A stretch of DNA of 15,103 bases from an uncultured Collinsella sp. GTDB lineage: Bacteria; Actinomycetota; Coriobacteriia; Coriobacteriales; Coriobacteriaceae. The notes under the pieces are model-generated. The model was not told the DNA's origin. It saw nothing but the letters and a program-made list of their open reading frames with translations, and did not search any database. Both the position numbers and the translations under genes were made by a program. Position 1 is the first letter of the stretch; each line of letters begins with the position of its first letter. This document shows positions 1-6,385 of this stretch, one piece after another. The stretch lies in assembly GCA_937896835.1 (NCBI GenBank), contig CALBOJ010000020.1, positions 1-15,103 on the forward strand, written 5' to 3'.

Positions 1-30
1 ATATAGGCACACAAGGTCAAAGGCGGCACC

Positions 31-2064
31 ATGATCCTCCTGGTCGACAAGATCGAAAAAAGCTTCGGCGCGCGCGTCCTCTTTAGCGGCGCGTCCTTCC
101 AGATCAACCCCGGCGAGCGCTTCGCGCTCGTGGGACCCAACGGCGCCGGCAAAACCACCATGCTCAAAATCATCATGGGCATCGACAGCCCCGACGCCGG
201 CCAGGTCCAGTACGCCAAGGACTGCCAGGTAGGCTACCTAGAGCAGGAAACTAATCTGGAGCAAAAGGACACCACCATCCTTGCCGAGGTCATGGCCGCC
301 GCCAAGGAAATCCGCCGCATGGGCGAGCGCGCTAACGAGCTGCAGGCCCAGATCACCGAGCTCTCCGAGCAGGGCAAGGACGTCGACGCACTCCTCAACG
401 AGTACGGCCAGGTCCAGGACCGTTTTGAGCACCTGGGCGGCTACGAGCTCGAGAGCAACGCCCGCAAAATCCTGTCCGGCCTGGGCTTTAAGGTCACCGA
501 CTTTGAGCGCCCGTGCTCCGAGTTCTCGGGCGGATGGCAGATGCGCATCGCGCTCGCCAAGCTCTTCCTGCGCCACCCCGACCTGCTGCTTCTAGACGAG
601 CCCACTAACCACCTGGACCTCGAAAGCGTCCAATGGCTGCGCGGCTTTATCGCCAACTACGACGGCGCCGTACTCATCGTCAGCCACGACCGCGCCTTCA
701 TGGACGCCTGCGTCGACCACGTCGCCGCACTCGAAAACCGTCGCGTTACCACCTACACCGGCAACTACAGTAGCTACCTCAAACAACGCGAGGACAACCT
801 GGAGCAGATGCGCGCCAAGCGCGCCGCCCAGGAGCGCGACATCGCCCACATGCAGGTCTTCGTCGACAAGTTCCGCTATAAGCCCACCAAGGCCGCCCAG
901 GCGCAGGAGCGCATCCGCAAGATCGAGCAGATCAAAAAGGAGCTTGTCATCCTGCCCGAGGGTCACAAGCACATCGACTTTAAGTTCCCCGACCCACCGC
1001 GCTCCGGCGACATGGTCGTGGGCCTCGAGGGTGTATCCAAGTCATACGGCGACAAGCACATCTACAGCGATATCGACCTCAAGCTCTACCGCGGCGAGCA
1101 CGTGGCGCTCGTCGGCCCCAACGGCGCCGGCAAGTCCACCCTCATGAAGATCCTCGCCGGCCTAGAGCCGCCCACCACCGGCACCCGCGACCTGGGCACC
1201 AACGTGGGCGTGGCCTACTACGCCCAGCACGCGCTCGAAGGCATGACCGAGTCCAACACCGTCCTGCAAGAGATCGACACCGTCACGCCCAAGTGGACCG
1301 TGCCGCAGCAGCGCAGCTTGCTGGGCGCCTTCCTGTTTAGCGACAACGATTCCATCGAGAAGCAGGTTCGCGTCCTCTCCGGTGGCGAAAAGGCGCGCCT
1401 AGCGCTCGCCAAAATGCTCGTGGCCCCCGAGGCGCTTCTGTGCCTGGACGAGCCCACCAACCACCTGGACATCGACTCGGTGGACATGCTCGAGAACGCC
1501 CTGCAAAACTTCCCCGGCACCATCGTGCTGATCAGCCACGACGAGCACCTAGTACGCGCTGTGGCCAACCGCGTCATCGACATCCGCGACGGCAAGGTCA
1601 CGGTCTACGACGGCGATTACGACTACTATCTCTACAAGCGCGAGGACCTCGCGGCCCGCGCCGCCGCCGAGGCAGCAGGGGAGAGCACACCGGCCACGGC
1701 CAAGTCCGCCAAGGTCACCGCGGCCCAACCCGATGCGCCCGCCGTCGTTTCCAAGCCTGCAGAGGGCAAAAAGACCAAGGAGCAGAAGCGCGCCGAGGCC
1801 CAGGCCCGCGCCGCGCTCAACAAAAAGCTCAAGGGCGTGCGCAACCAGCTCAAGAAGATCGAGGCGGAGCTCGACAAAAAGCGCGCCCGCTATGACGAGC
1901 TTATGGAATTGATGGCGAGCGAAGAGCTTTATGCCGATCAGGAAAAGTTCAACGCCGCGCTGGGGGAATATAACGGCCTTAAGCAAGAGCTGCCCAAGCT
2001 CGAGGACGAATGGCTCGAGCTTTCCACCCAGATCGAAGAGGAGACCGCGCGTGAACTCTCGTAA
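31..2064 (+). CDS. ABC-F family ATP-binding protein (Uup/YdiF-like, C-terminal coiled coil)
   Basis: Soluble ATPase with two ABC domains and no membrane segments, as in ABC-F factors that bind the ribosomal E site and modulate translation. Domain 1 has Walker A GPNGAGKT (residues 35-42), signature SGGWQ (166-170) and Walker B with D189-E190 followed by PTNHLD. Domain 2 has GPNGAGKS (362-369), signature SGGEK (450-454) and D473-E474, again with PTNHLD. The linker from about 240 to 325 is helical and basic and includes the KFRYKPTKAAQAQ stretch typical of ABC-F tRNA-interacting linkers. An A/E/K/P-rich spacer (about 555-595) leads to a charged C-terminal coiled coil (about 595-677), the Uup/YdiF architecture. 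At 677 residues it is full length. The ATG follows an AAGG-containing purine stretch at about 19-26. The short linker argues for a housekeeping factor rather than an antibiotic-resistance ABC-F, but this is inference. The next gene starts inside its 3' end. Confidence 0.93.
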   Translation: MILLVDKIEKSFGARVLFSGASFQINPGERFALVGPNGAGKTTMLKIIMGIDSPDAGQVQYAKDCQVGYLEQETNLEQKDTTILAEVMAAAKEIRRMGERANELQAQITELSEQGKDVDALLNEYGQVQDRFEHLGGYELESNARKILSGLGFKVTDFERPCSEFSGGWQMRIALAKLFLRHPDLLLLDEPTNHLDLESVQWLRGFIANYDGAVLIVSHDRAFMDACVDHVAALENRRVTTYTGNYSSYLKQREDNLEQMRAKRAAQERDIAHMQVFVDKFRYKPTKAAQAQERIRKIEQIKKELVILPEGHKHIDFKFPDPPRSGDMVVGLEGVSKSYGDKHIYSDIDLKLYRGEHVALVGPNGAGKSTLMKILAGLEPPTTGTRDLGTNVGVAYYAQHALEGMTESNTVLQEIDTVTPKWTVPQQRSLLGAFLFSDNDSIEKQVRVLSGGEKARLALAKMLVAPEALLCLDEPTNHLDIDSVDMLENALQNFPGTIVLISHDEHLVRAVANRVIDIRDGKVTVYDGDYDYYLYKREDLAARAAAEAAGESTPATAKSAKVTAAQPDAPAVVSKPAEGKKTKEQKRAEAQARAALNKKLKGVRNQLKKIEAELDKKRARYDELMELMASEELYADQEKFNAALGEYNGLKQELPKLEDEWLELSTQIEEETARELS

Positions 2065-2347
2065 GGCCACTGCCGTGGCGATGAGCGTCATCGCCATCGC
2101 CTGTCGCATCTGCGGCATTTTTATGAGTGCGATGACCGTGCTGCTGTGCTTTAGCGGCCTGACCGCCAAGCTGCAGATCGTAGGCTTTGTCGTTGAGCTT
2201 TCACGCGCGCTGCCGAGCGCCATCGCCGGCTACGGCGTCATCACGTCGCCCTTTGGCGGCGTGTTCCGCTTAGATTACGCCATCGTCGCTGTGATCCTGT
2301 TTGTAATTGACTACCTGCTCACGCGCGCCTCGCGCCGCGTCCGCTAG
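2051..2347 (+). CDS. Small hypothetical membrane protein, two-helix hairpin
   Basis: I do not recognise this 98-residue protein. The chosen start is the GTG at 2051, which overlaps the end of the ABC-F gene by 14 bases. GGAG at 2040-2043 lies 7 bases upstream, and the same frame is also open further upstream inside the ABC-F gene. The ATG at 2081 is a less supported alternative. A hydrophobic stretch covers about residues 8-37 (with R19 in it) and a second covers 76-91, joined by a semi-polar region containing E49, R52, R73 and D75. Both ends are basic (R4-K5 and the RASRRVR tail), so by the positive-inside rule both termini should be cytoplasmic. The stop is 9 bases before the M50 protease ATG, and the protease Shine-Dalgarno overlaps the stop, so the two are probably co-expressed. 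A role as partner or substrate of the protease is possible but unproven. Confidence 0.7.
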   Translation: MNSRKATAVAMSVIAIACRICGIFMSAMTVLLCFSGLTAKLQIVGFVVELSRALPSAIAGYGVITSPFGGVFRLDYAIVAVILFVIDYLLTRASRRVR

Positions 2348-2356
2348 GGGAGTGCC

Positions 2357-3040
2357 ATGTCCAGCAGCTACCTCATGAACCTGCTTGCCAGCGCCGTTGC
2401 CGTCATCGTTGGCATCGTGATCCACGAGAGCGCGCACGCCGCCGCAGCCTGGGCGCTCGGCGATAAGACGGCGAGTTCGCGCGGCCGCGTGTCGCTCAAC
2501 CCGCTCAACCATATCGACCCGTTTGGCACCATCATCCTGCCGCTGCTTATGCTTGCCGCCGGCGGTCCCGTATTCGCCTTTGCCAAACCTGTGCCCGTCT
2601 ACCTCAACAACCTCAAGCACCCCAAGCGCGACGAGGTCCTGGTGAGCGTAGCCGGCCCCGCATCGAACATCGCACTCGCGTGTCTTGCTGCCGCCCTCAT
2701 GCGCCTGACCTATGGCAACCTCTACACCAGCATGTCCTTTGCCGTGGCATCGCAGATCATGAACTTCGGCGCCACGTTCATCGTAGTCAACCTGTCACTC
2801 GCGTTCTTCAACCTCATCCCGATCCCGCCGCTCGACGGCTCGTCGATCATCGTGCCCTTCCTCAAGGGCAAGGCGCTCGCCAACTACTACCGCCTGCAGC
2901 AATACGCCATGCCCATCCTCATCCTGGTGCTGTACCTGCTGCCCATGTGGACCGGCATCGACGTGATCGGCCGTTATTTCGACGTTACCGTGTATCCGCT
3001 TGCCGAGCAGCTGCTCAACTTCGCAATCGCCGGCATCTAA
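2357..3040 (+). CDS. M50 family membrane metalloprotease (site-2 protease-like)
   Basis: Polytopic zinc protease of 227 residues, matching the compact M50 subfamily that lacks PDZ domains. The zinc-binding motif HESAH (HExxH) is at residues 23-27 within the first hydrophobic helix. The second zinc-ligand motif, NLIPIPPLDG (residues 152-161), supplies D160. Between them are family-typical NPLNHIDPFG (48-57), the KPVPV loop (77-81) and SVAGPASN (97-104). About five or six hydrophobic segments predict an integral membrane protein that cleaves within or near the bilayer; its substrate cannot be read from the sequence. The ATG at 2357 follows GGGGAG (2347-2352), which overlaps the previous stop. 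M50 genes of this type are often found just upstream of scpA in actinobacteria and firmicutes (from memory), as here. Confidence 0.93.
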   Translation: MSSSYLMNLLASAVAVIVGIVIHESAHAAAAWALGDKTASSRGRVSLNPLNHIDPFGTIILPLLMLAAGGPVFAFAKPVPVYLNNLKHPKRDEVLVSVAGPASNIALACLAAALMRLTYGNLYTSMSFAVASQIMNFGATFIVVNLSLAFFNLIPIPPLDGSSIIVPFLKGKALANYYRLQQYAMPILILVLYLLPMWTGIDVIGRYFDVTVYPLAEQLLNFAIAGI

Positions 3041-3048
3041 GGTAAACT
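3020..3048 (+). promoter_or_regulatory. Possible weak sigma70-type promoter before scpA
   Basis: TTCGCA (3020-3025) and TAAACT (3043-3048) are separated by 17 bases, each matching 4 of 6 consensus positions. The -35 element would lie inside the end of the M50 protease gene. Transcription would begin near 3055, at the left arm of the inverted repeat. This is a visual match only, in a GC-rich genome where such matches can occur by chance. It is listed because the gap is the longest in the window and is a reasonable place for a new transcript to begin. Confidence 0.25.
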
Positions 3049-3053
3049 TACAG

Positions 3054-3076
3054 TTCGACCGTGCAAAACGGTCGAA
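3054..3076 (+). promoter_or_regulatory. Perfect 8-bp inverted repeat in the scpA leader
   Basis: TTCGACCG (3054-3061) and CGGTCGAA (3069-3076) are exact reverse complements separated by the 7-base loop TGCAAAA. As RNA this makes a stable hairpin; as DNA it is a 23-base dyad that could bind a dimeric regulator. No T-run follows (the next bases are ACATGCACCC), so it does not look like an intrinsic terminator. GTGCA (3061-3065) can also pair with TGCAC (3080-3084), an alternative fold that competes with the main stem. I do not recognise it as a known operator. Confidence 0.6.
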
Positions 3077-3091
3077 ACATGCACCCAAACC

Positions 3092-3119
3092 GCGCCGCGA
3101 AGGCGCCGTCAAAGGAGGT
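3092..3119 (+). promoter_or_regulatory. GC hairpin followed by strong Shine-Dalgarno of scpA
   Basis: GCGCC (3092-3096) and GGCGC (3102-3106) form a 5-bp all-GC stem with loop GCGAA. Four bases later is AAAGGAGGT (3111-3119), an almost complete anti-16S complement, 5 bases before the scpA ATG at 3125. The Shine-Dalgarno is among the strongest in the window (the one before plsC is similar) and fixes the scpA start. The hairpin is too small to be called functional from sequence alone. Confidence 0.55.
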
Positions 3120-3124
3120 CGAAG

Positions 3125-3937
3125 ATGTCGTATCGCGTGTCGACGCAGGTCTACAGCGGACCGTTCGACCTGCTGCTGCAGCTGGTTACCCGCCAAAAAG
3201 TTGATATCGGCGCTATCTCCATCAGCGAGGTGGCCGAGCAGTACCTTGCCGAGGCCGAGCGCATCGAGGCGTTGGACCTGGACGTGGCGAGCGACTTTTT
3301 GCTGGTCGCGGCAACCCTTTTGGACATCAAGGCCGCCTCGCTGGTGCCGCAGGAAGCCCCGCGCAAAGCTGATGACGACGATGACGAGTTCGACGAAGAC
3401 CTTGAGGAGCTCAGCACGCTCGACGGCGACGCCCTACGCGAGGTCCTGATCCAGCGCCTGATCGCCTACAAGCAGTTTAAAGGCGCGGCTGCGGCCCTCG
3501 GTGCCCGCATGCAGGCCGAAAGCCGCATGCACCCGCGTGTGGCCGGCCCCGACCCCGAGTTCCTGGGGCTCATGCCCGACTACCTGGCCGGCATCACCCT
3601 GCGCGGTCTGGCCGTCATCTGTGCCGACCTGGACGGCAAGCGACAGACCTTCTTGCTGGAGGCCGAGCACGTGGCACCGCATCGCGTGCCGCTCGACCTG
3701 ACCGTGGCCTCAGTCGACCGCTTTACCATGGCGCACCAAACCTGCACCTTCCGCGAGCTGTTGGACGGCGATGCCACCACCGAGCAGCTCGTCGTTACCT
3801 TTCTGGCCATGCTCGAGCTCGCCAAGCGCGGCTCGCTCACGCTGAGCCAGGACGAGATCTTTGGAACCATTCAAATCAACCGCGTCGAGGGCGCCGAGGC
3901 ATACGTGCCCGGCGAGGGCCCCGAGCTCACCGAATAG
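3125..3937 (+). CDS. scpA: Segregation and condensation protein A (kleisin)
   Basis: Kleisin subunit that bridges the SMC dimer and binds ScpB in the bacterial condensin complex, acting on the nucleoid in chromosome compaction and segregation. The N-terminal SMC-binding region shows SGPFDLLLQLV (residues 11-21) and the helix DFLLVAATLLDIKAASLVP (57-75). A very acidic stretch (83-95, mostly D and E) follows, as is common in the kleisin linker. The C-terminal winged-helix region (about 218-254) carries the family pattern VTFLAMLELAKRG followed by QDEIFGTI. At 270 residues the length is typical. The start is supported by AAAGGAGGT at 3111-3119. scpB follows after 11 bases, the usual arrangement. 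No smc gene is in the window. Confidence 0.96.
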   Translation: MSYRVSTQVYSGPFDLLLQLVTRQKVDIGAISISEVAEQYLAEAERIEALDLDVASDFLLVAATLLDIKAASLVPQEAPRKADDDDDEFDEDLEELSTLDGDALREVLIQRLIAYKQFKGAAAALGARMQAESRMHPRVAGPDPEFLGLMPDYLAGITLRGLAVICADLDGKRQTFLLEAEHVAPHRVPLDLTVASVDRFTMAHQTCTFRELLDGDATTEQLVVTFLAMLELAKRGSLTLSQDEIFGTIQINRVEGAEAYVPGEGPELTE

Positions 3938-3948
3938 GAGCGGCAACC

Positions 3949-4677
3949 ATGTCAACCCTTTCAACGCTGGAGGCAAACAGCCTCAAAGGCGCCCTCGAGG
4001 CGCTGCTGCTGGTGTCGAGCGACCCGGTGAGCGCGCCCGCGCTGGCAGGCGCGCTGGATATCGCCCCCGGCGAGTGCGCGTCGCTGCTCGCCGAGCTCAA
4101 GGTTGAGTACGAGGAGGCCAACCGCGGCTTTCAGCTGCGCGAGGTCGCCGGCGGCTGGCGCCTGTTCACGCATCCCGCCTACCATGACGTGGTCGAGGCC
4201 TACGTGCTGAGCTGGGACACGCAAAAGCTGTCGCAGGCGGCGCTCGAAACCCTGGCCGTCATCGCATACCACCAGCCCGTGACGCGCGAGGTGGTCAAGG
4301 GCATCCGCGGCGTCAACTCCGACGGCGTCATCGCGTCGCTCGTCGACAAGGGTCTGGTGCGCGAGCTCGGCCGCGACCCCCAGCGCGGTCAGGCGATCAT
4401 CTACGGCACGACCAACGCCTTCTTGGAAAAGTTCGGTCTGCGCTCCACCCGCGACCTGCCCGATCTGGAGCAGTTTGCCCCCGACGAGCAATCGCGCCAG
4501 TTTATCCGCGAGCGCCTGAGCGGCCGCAGCATTCAGTCCACGCTCGAGGAGCAGGCCGAGGACCTGGACGAAGAGCGCGAACTGCTCGATACCGATGTTG
4601 AAGATGTTGAGGCAGTCGAGGACTTGGAAACCCTGGTCGTCGACGAGACCTCGGAGGATTTGCATGACGAGGACTAA
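3949..4677 (+). CDS. scpB: Segregation and condensation protein B
   Basis: Dimeric partner of ScpA in the SMC-ScpAB complex. Two winged-helix domains are expected, at about residues 10-80 and 95-165. The second holds the diagnostic run LSQAALETLAVIAYHQPVTR, followed by IRGVNSDGV and later FGLRSTRDLP. The C-terminal 40 or so residues (about 203-242) form a highly acidic, probably disordered tail rich in E, D, V and L; variable acidic tails are common in this family. The 242-residue length is slightly long for that reason. The ATG at 3949 follows AGGAGCGG (3936-3943), which overlaps the scpA stop and indicates co-translation. The tail DNA contains a GGAGG that could serve the next gene (see the rluB entry). 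Confidence 0.96.
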   Translation: MSTLSTLEANSLKGALEALLLVSSDPVSAPALAGALDIAPGECASLLAELKVEYEEANRGFQLREVAGGWRLFTHPAYHDVVEAYVLSWDTQKLSQAALETLAVIAYHQPVTREVVKGIRGVNSDGVIASLVDKGLVRELGRDPQRGQAIIYGTTNAFLEKFGLRSTRDLPDLEQFAPDEQSRQFIRERLSGRSIQSTLEEQAEDLDEERELLDTDVEDVEAVEDLETLVVDETSEDLHDED

Positions 4678-4690
4678 CGAAGTAGGGGAG
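4653..4690 (+). promoter_or_regulatory. Two competing Shine-Dalgarno sites for rluB
   Basis: GGAGG at 4653-4657, inside the scpB tail, lies 6 bases before an in-frame ATG at 4664. GGGGAG at 4685-4690, in the spacer after the scpB stop, lies 9 bases before the ATG at 4700. The first would add 12 residues and overlap scpB by 14 bases. I prefer 4700 because its Shine-Dalgarno lies in non-coding sequence and resembles the one before the M50 gene, whereas GGAGG also encodes scpB residues. Conserved RluB sequence begins only at the ATG at 4751. Confidence 0.5.
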
Positions 4691-4699
4691 ACGCGCGCC

Positions 4700-5629
4700 A
4701 TGGGCAACGCAGTACCCGCAACCGACGCACAGCCCGTCTATCCGCACACCATGCGCCTGCAGCGCTTTTTGGCGCGCGCGGGCGTGGCGAGCCGCCGTGG
4801 CTCGGAGGACCTAATGACCGCCGGCCGCGTGACCGTCAACGGCGAGGTCGCGACCGAGCTGGGCACCAAGGTCGACGTCGACTGCGACCATATCGAGGTC
4901 GATGGCATGCCCGTCAAGCTCAACCAGGGCGCCGTGTACCTGATGCTCTATAAGCCGACGGGCTACCTCACCACCATGAGCGACCCTCAGGAGCGCCCTT
5001 GCGTGGCCGACCTGGTCCCCCGCGGCCGCTTTCCGGGACTTTTCCCGGTGGGCCGCCTGGACCGCGACACCACAGGCCTTTTGCTCTTTACCACCGACGG
5101 CGACCTGTCGCAGGACCTGCTGCACCCCAGCAAGCATGTCTATAAGACCTACCAGGCACTCGTTGACGGCCAGCTGTCCGACCACGATCTAGACCCGCTC
5201 CGCCGTGGCATCGAGCTCGACGACGGCCTGTGCCAGCCGGCAATCTGCCGCGTCATCAACGCGCGCGAGGCCGTGGCCGTGGCTCCACAAGGCGTCAAGC
5301 CCGGTACCACCGCCGTGGAGATCATCATCCGCGAGGGGCGCAAGAACCAGGTCAAGCGCATGCTGAGCAAGATCCACCATCCGGTAATCCGCCTGCATCG
5401 CTGCAACTTTGCCGGCCTTGAGCTCGAGGGCGTGGCCAAGGGCTCGTGGCGCGAGCTCACCGACCGCGAGGTGCAGATCCTCAAGGCCGGCGGCATCCCG
5501 CCCAAGCAGGCGAGCGCCAAGAGCAACGGCGGCAAGCCCCAAGACACGCCCGCCAGCCGCACGCGTCACCACGGCAGCCACGGCTCCGCACCCAAGCGCA
5601 ACACCTACCGCGAGCGCTACACAGGCTAG
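4700..5629 (+). CDS. rluB: RluB/RsuA-family rRNA pseudouridine synthase
   Basis: Isomerises a specific uridine to pseudouridine in rRNA; by family resemblance the target is probably 23S rRNA near the peptidyl-transferase centre, but the site cannot be read from sequence. An N-terminal S4 RNA-binding domain starts at MRLQRFLARAGVASRR (residues 18-33). The catalytic domain carries GRLDRDTTGLLLFT, with the catalytic aspartate at D121, and the later REGRKNQVKRML motif. Two features are unusual: a poorly conserved-looking N-terminal extension of about 17 residues before the S4 domain, and a C-terminal tail of about 45 residues (264-309) rich in K, R, H, S, P and G, which may add nonspecific RNA binding. 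Starts at 4664 or 4751 are possible alternatives. The position after scpB and before cmk is the usual actinobacterial order. Confidence 0.93.
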   Translation: MGNAVPATDAQPVYPHTMRLQRFLARAGVASRRGSEDLMTAGRVTVNGEVATELGTKVDVDCDHIEVDGMPVKLNQGAVYLMLYKPTGYLTTMSDPQERPCVADLVPRGRFPGLFPVGRLDRDTTGLLLFTTDGDLSQDLLHPSKHVYKTYQALVDGQLSDHDLDPLRRGIELDDGLCQPAICRVINAREAVAVAPQGVKPGTTAVEIIIREGRKNQVKRMLSKIHHPVIRLHRCNFAGLELEGVAKGSWRELTDREVQILKAGGIPPKQASAKSNGGKPQDTPASRTRHHGSHGSAPKRNTYRERYTG

Positions 5630-5695
5630 GCAACCCGCCGCGCCCCAGCACCCGCGAACCATACCAGCACGTCAACCATCGAAAGGAAGCATTGC
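5630..5695 (+). other. C-rich, G-poor spacer before cmk
   Basis: Second-longest gap (66 bases). Bases 5631-5680 contain 26 C, 8 G, 13 A and 3 T by hand count, a strong C-over-G skew unlike the flanking genes. CCAGCAC occurs twice (5645-5651 and 5664-5670). There is no convincing hairpin or T-run, so it is not an intrinsic terminator. The composition would suit a Rho-loading site, but that is speculation. AAAGGAAG at 5682-5689 is the cmk Shine-Dalgarno. Confidence 0.4.
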
Positions 5696-6382
5696 ATGAT
5701 CGTCGCCATCGACGGCCCCGCCGGTTCCGGCAAGTCCACCATCGCCAAGGAAATCGCCCGCCAGCTGGGCTTTAATAAGCTCGACACGGGCGCCATGTAT
5801 CGCGCCGTCACCTTCGCCGCGCTCGACCGCGGCATCGATCTGGACGACGAGGCGGCTATCGACGCCCTCGCCGAGCAGATCGAGATTCGCTTTACCAACG
5901 GTACCGGCGAGGACACGCGCCTGACCATTGACGGCCAGGACGCTTCGGCCGCCATCCGCACCCCGCAGGTCGACGCCAACGTGTCCAAGGTATCGGCCTA
6001 TCCGGGCGTGCGCGCCGCCATGCTCATCCACCAGCGCCGCGCCGCCGAGGACCGCGATATCGTGGCCGAGGGTCGCGACATCGGAACCGTCGTGTTCCCC
6101 AACGCGCAGGTCAAGGTCTTCCTGACCGCCGACCCGCGCGAGCGCGCCCGCCGCCGCGTGCTGCAGCGTCACCAAAACGACGCCCAGCCGCTCACGCCCG
6201 CGCAACTCGAGGCCGAAGTCGACGAGACCCTCGACGCCCTCAAGCAGCGCGACAAGCTTGACAGCAGCCGCGAGGTCGCCCCGCTCGTGCCCGCCCCGGA
6301 CGCCGTGCACGTCGACTCCACCGCCCACACCATCGATGAGGTCGTCCGCATTATCGAGGACCTCATCAACCAAAGGAGGTAG
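5696..6382 (+). CDS. cmk: (d)CMP kinase
   Basis: Cytoplasmic nucleoside monophosphate kinase that transfers the ATP gamma-phosphate to CMP or dCMP in pyrimidine salvage and turnover. The P-loop GPAGSGKST is at residues 7-15, followed by LDTGAMYRA (29-37), the CMP-binding EGRDIGTVVFP (starting at E125) and RDKLDSSRE (185-193), all diagnostic of bacterial Cmk. The length of 228 residues is normal. The ATG follows AAAGGAAG by 6 bases. The gene ends in a TAG that lies within or just after the AAAGGAGG of plsC, so the two are translationally linked. Confidence 0.97.
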   Translation: MIVAIDGPAGSGKSTIAKEIARQLGFNKLDTGAMYRAVTFAALDRGIDLDDEAAIDALAEQIEIRFTNGTGEDTRLTIDGQDASAAIRTPQVDANVSKVSAYPGVRAAMLIHQRRAAEDRDIVAEGRDIGTVVFPNAQVKVFLTADPRERARRRVLQRHQNDAQPLTPAQLEAEVDETLDALKQRDKLDSSREVAPLVPAPDAVHVDSTAHTIDEVVRIIEDLINQRR

Positions 6383-6385
6383 CCC

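Noticed and set aside
1..30. Possible promoter or gene end before the ABC-F gene
   Set aside because: ATATAG near the left edge resembles a -10 box and also contains a stop codon, but 30 bases are too few to judge either.
3054..3076. Dyad upstream of scpA as a rho-independent terminator of the M50 gene
   Set aside because: No T-rich run follows the stem; the bases after it are ACATGCACCC. Kept instead as a possible regulatory hairpin or operator.
3054..3076. Dyad as an SOS (LexA) box
   Set aside because: Actinobacterial LexA boxes have the arms CGAAC and GTTCG with a 4-base spacer. The arms TTCGACCG and CGGTCGAA with a 7-base spacer do not fit.
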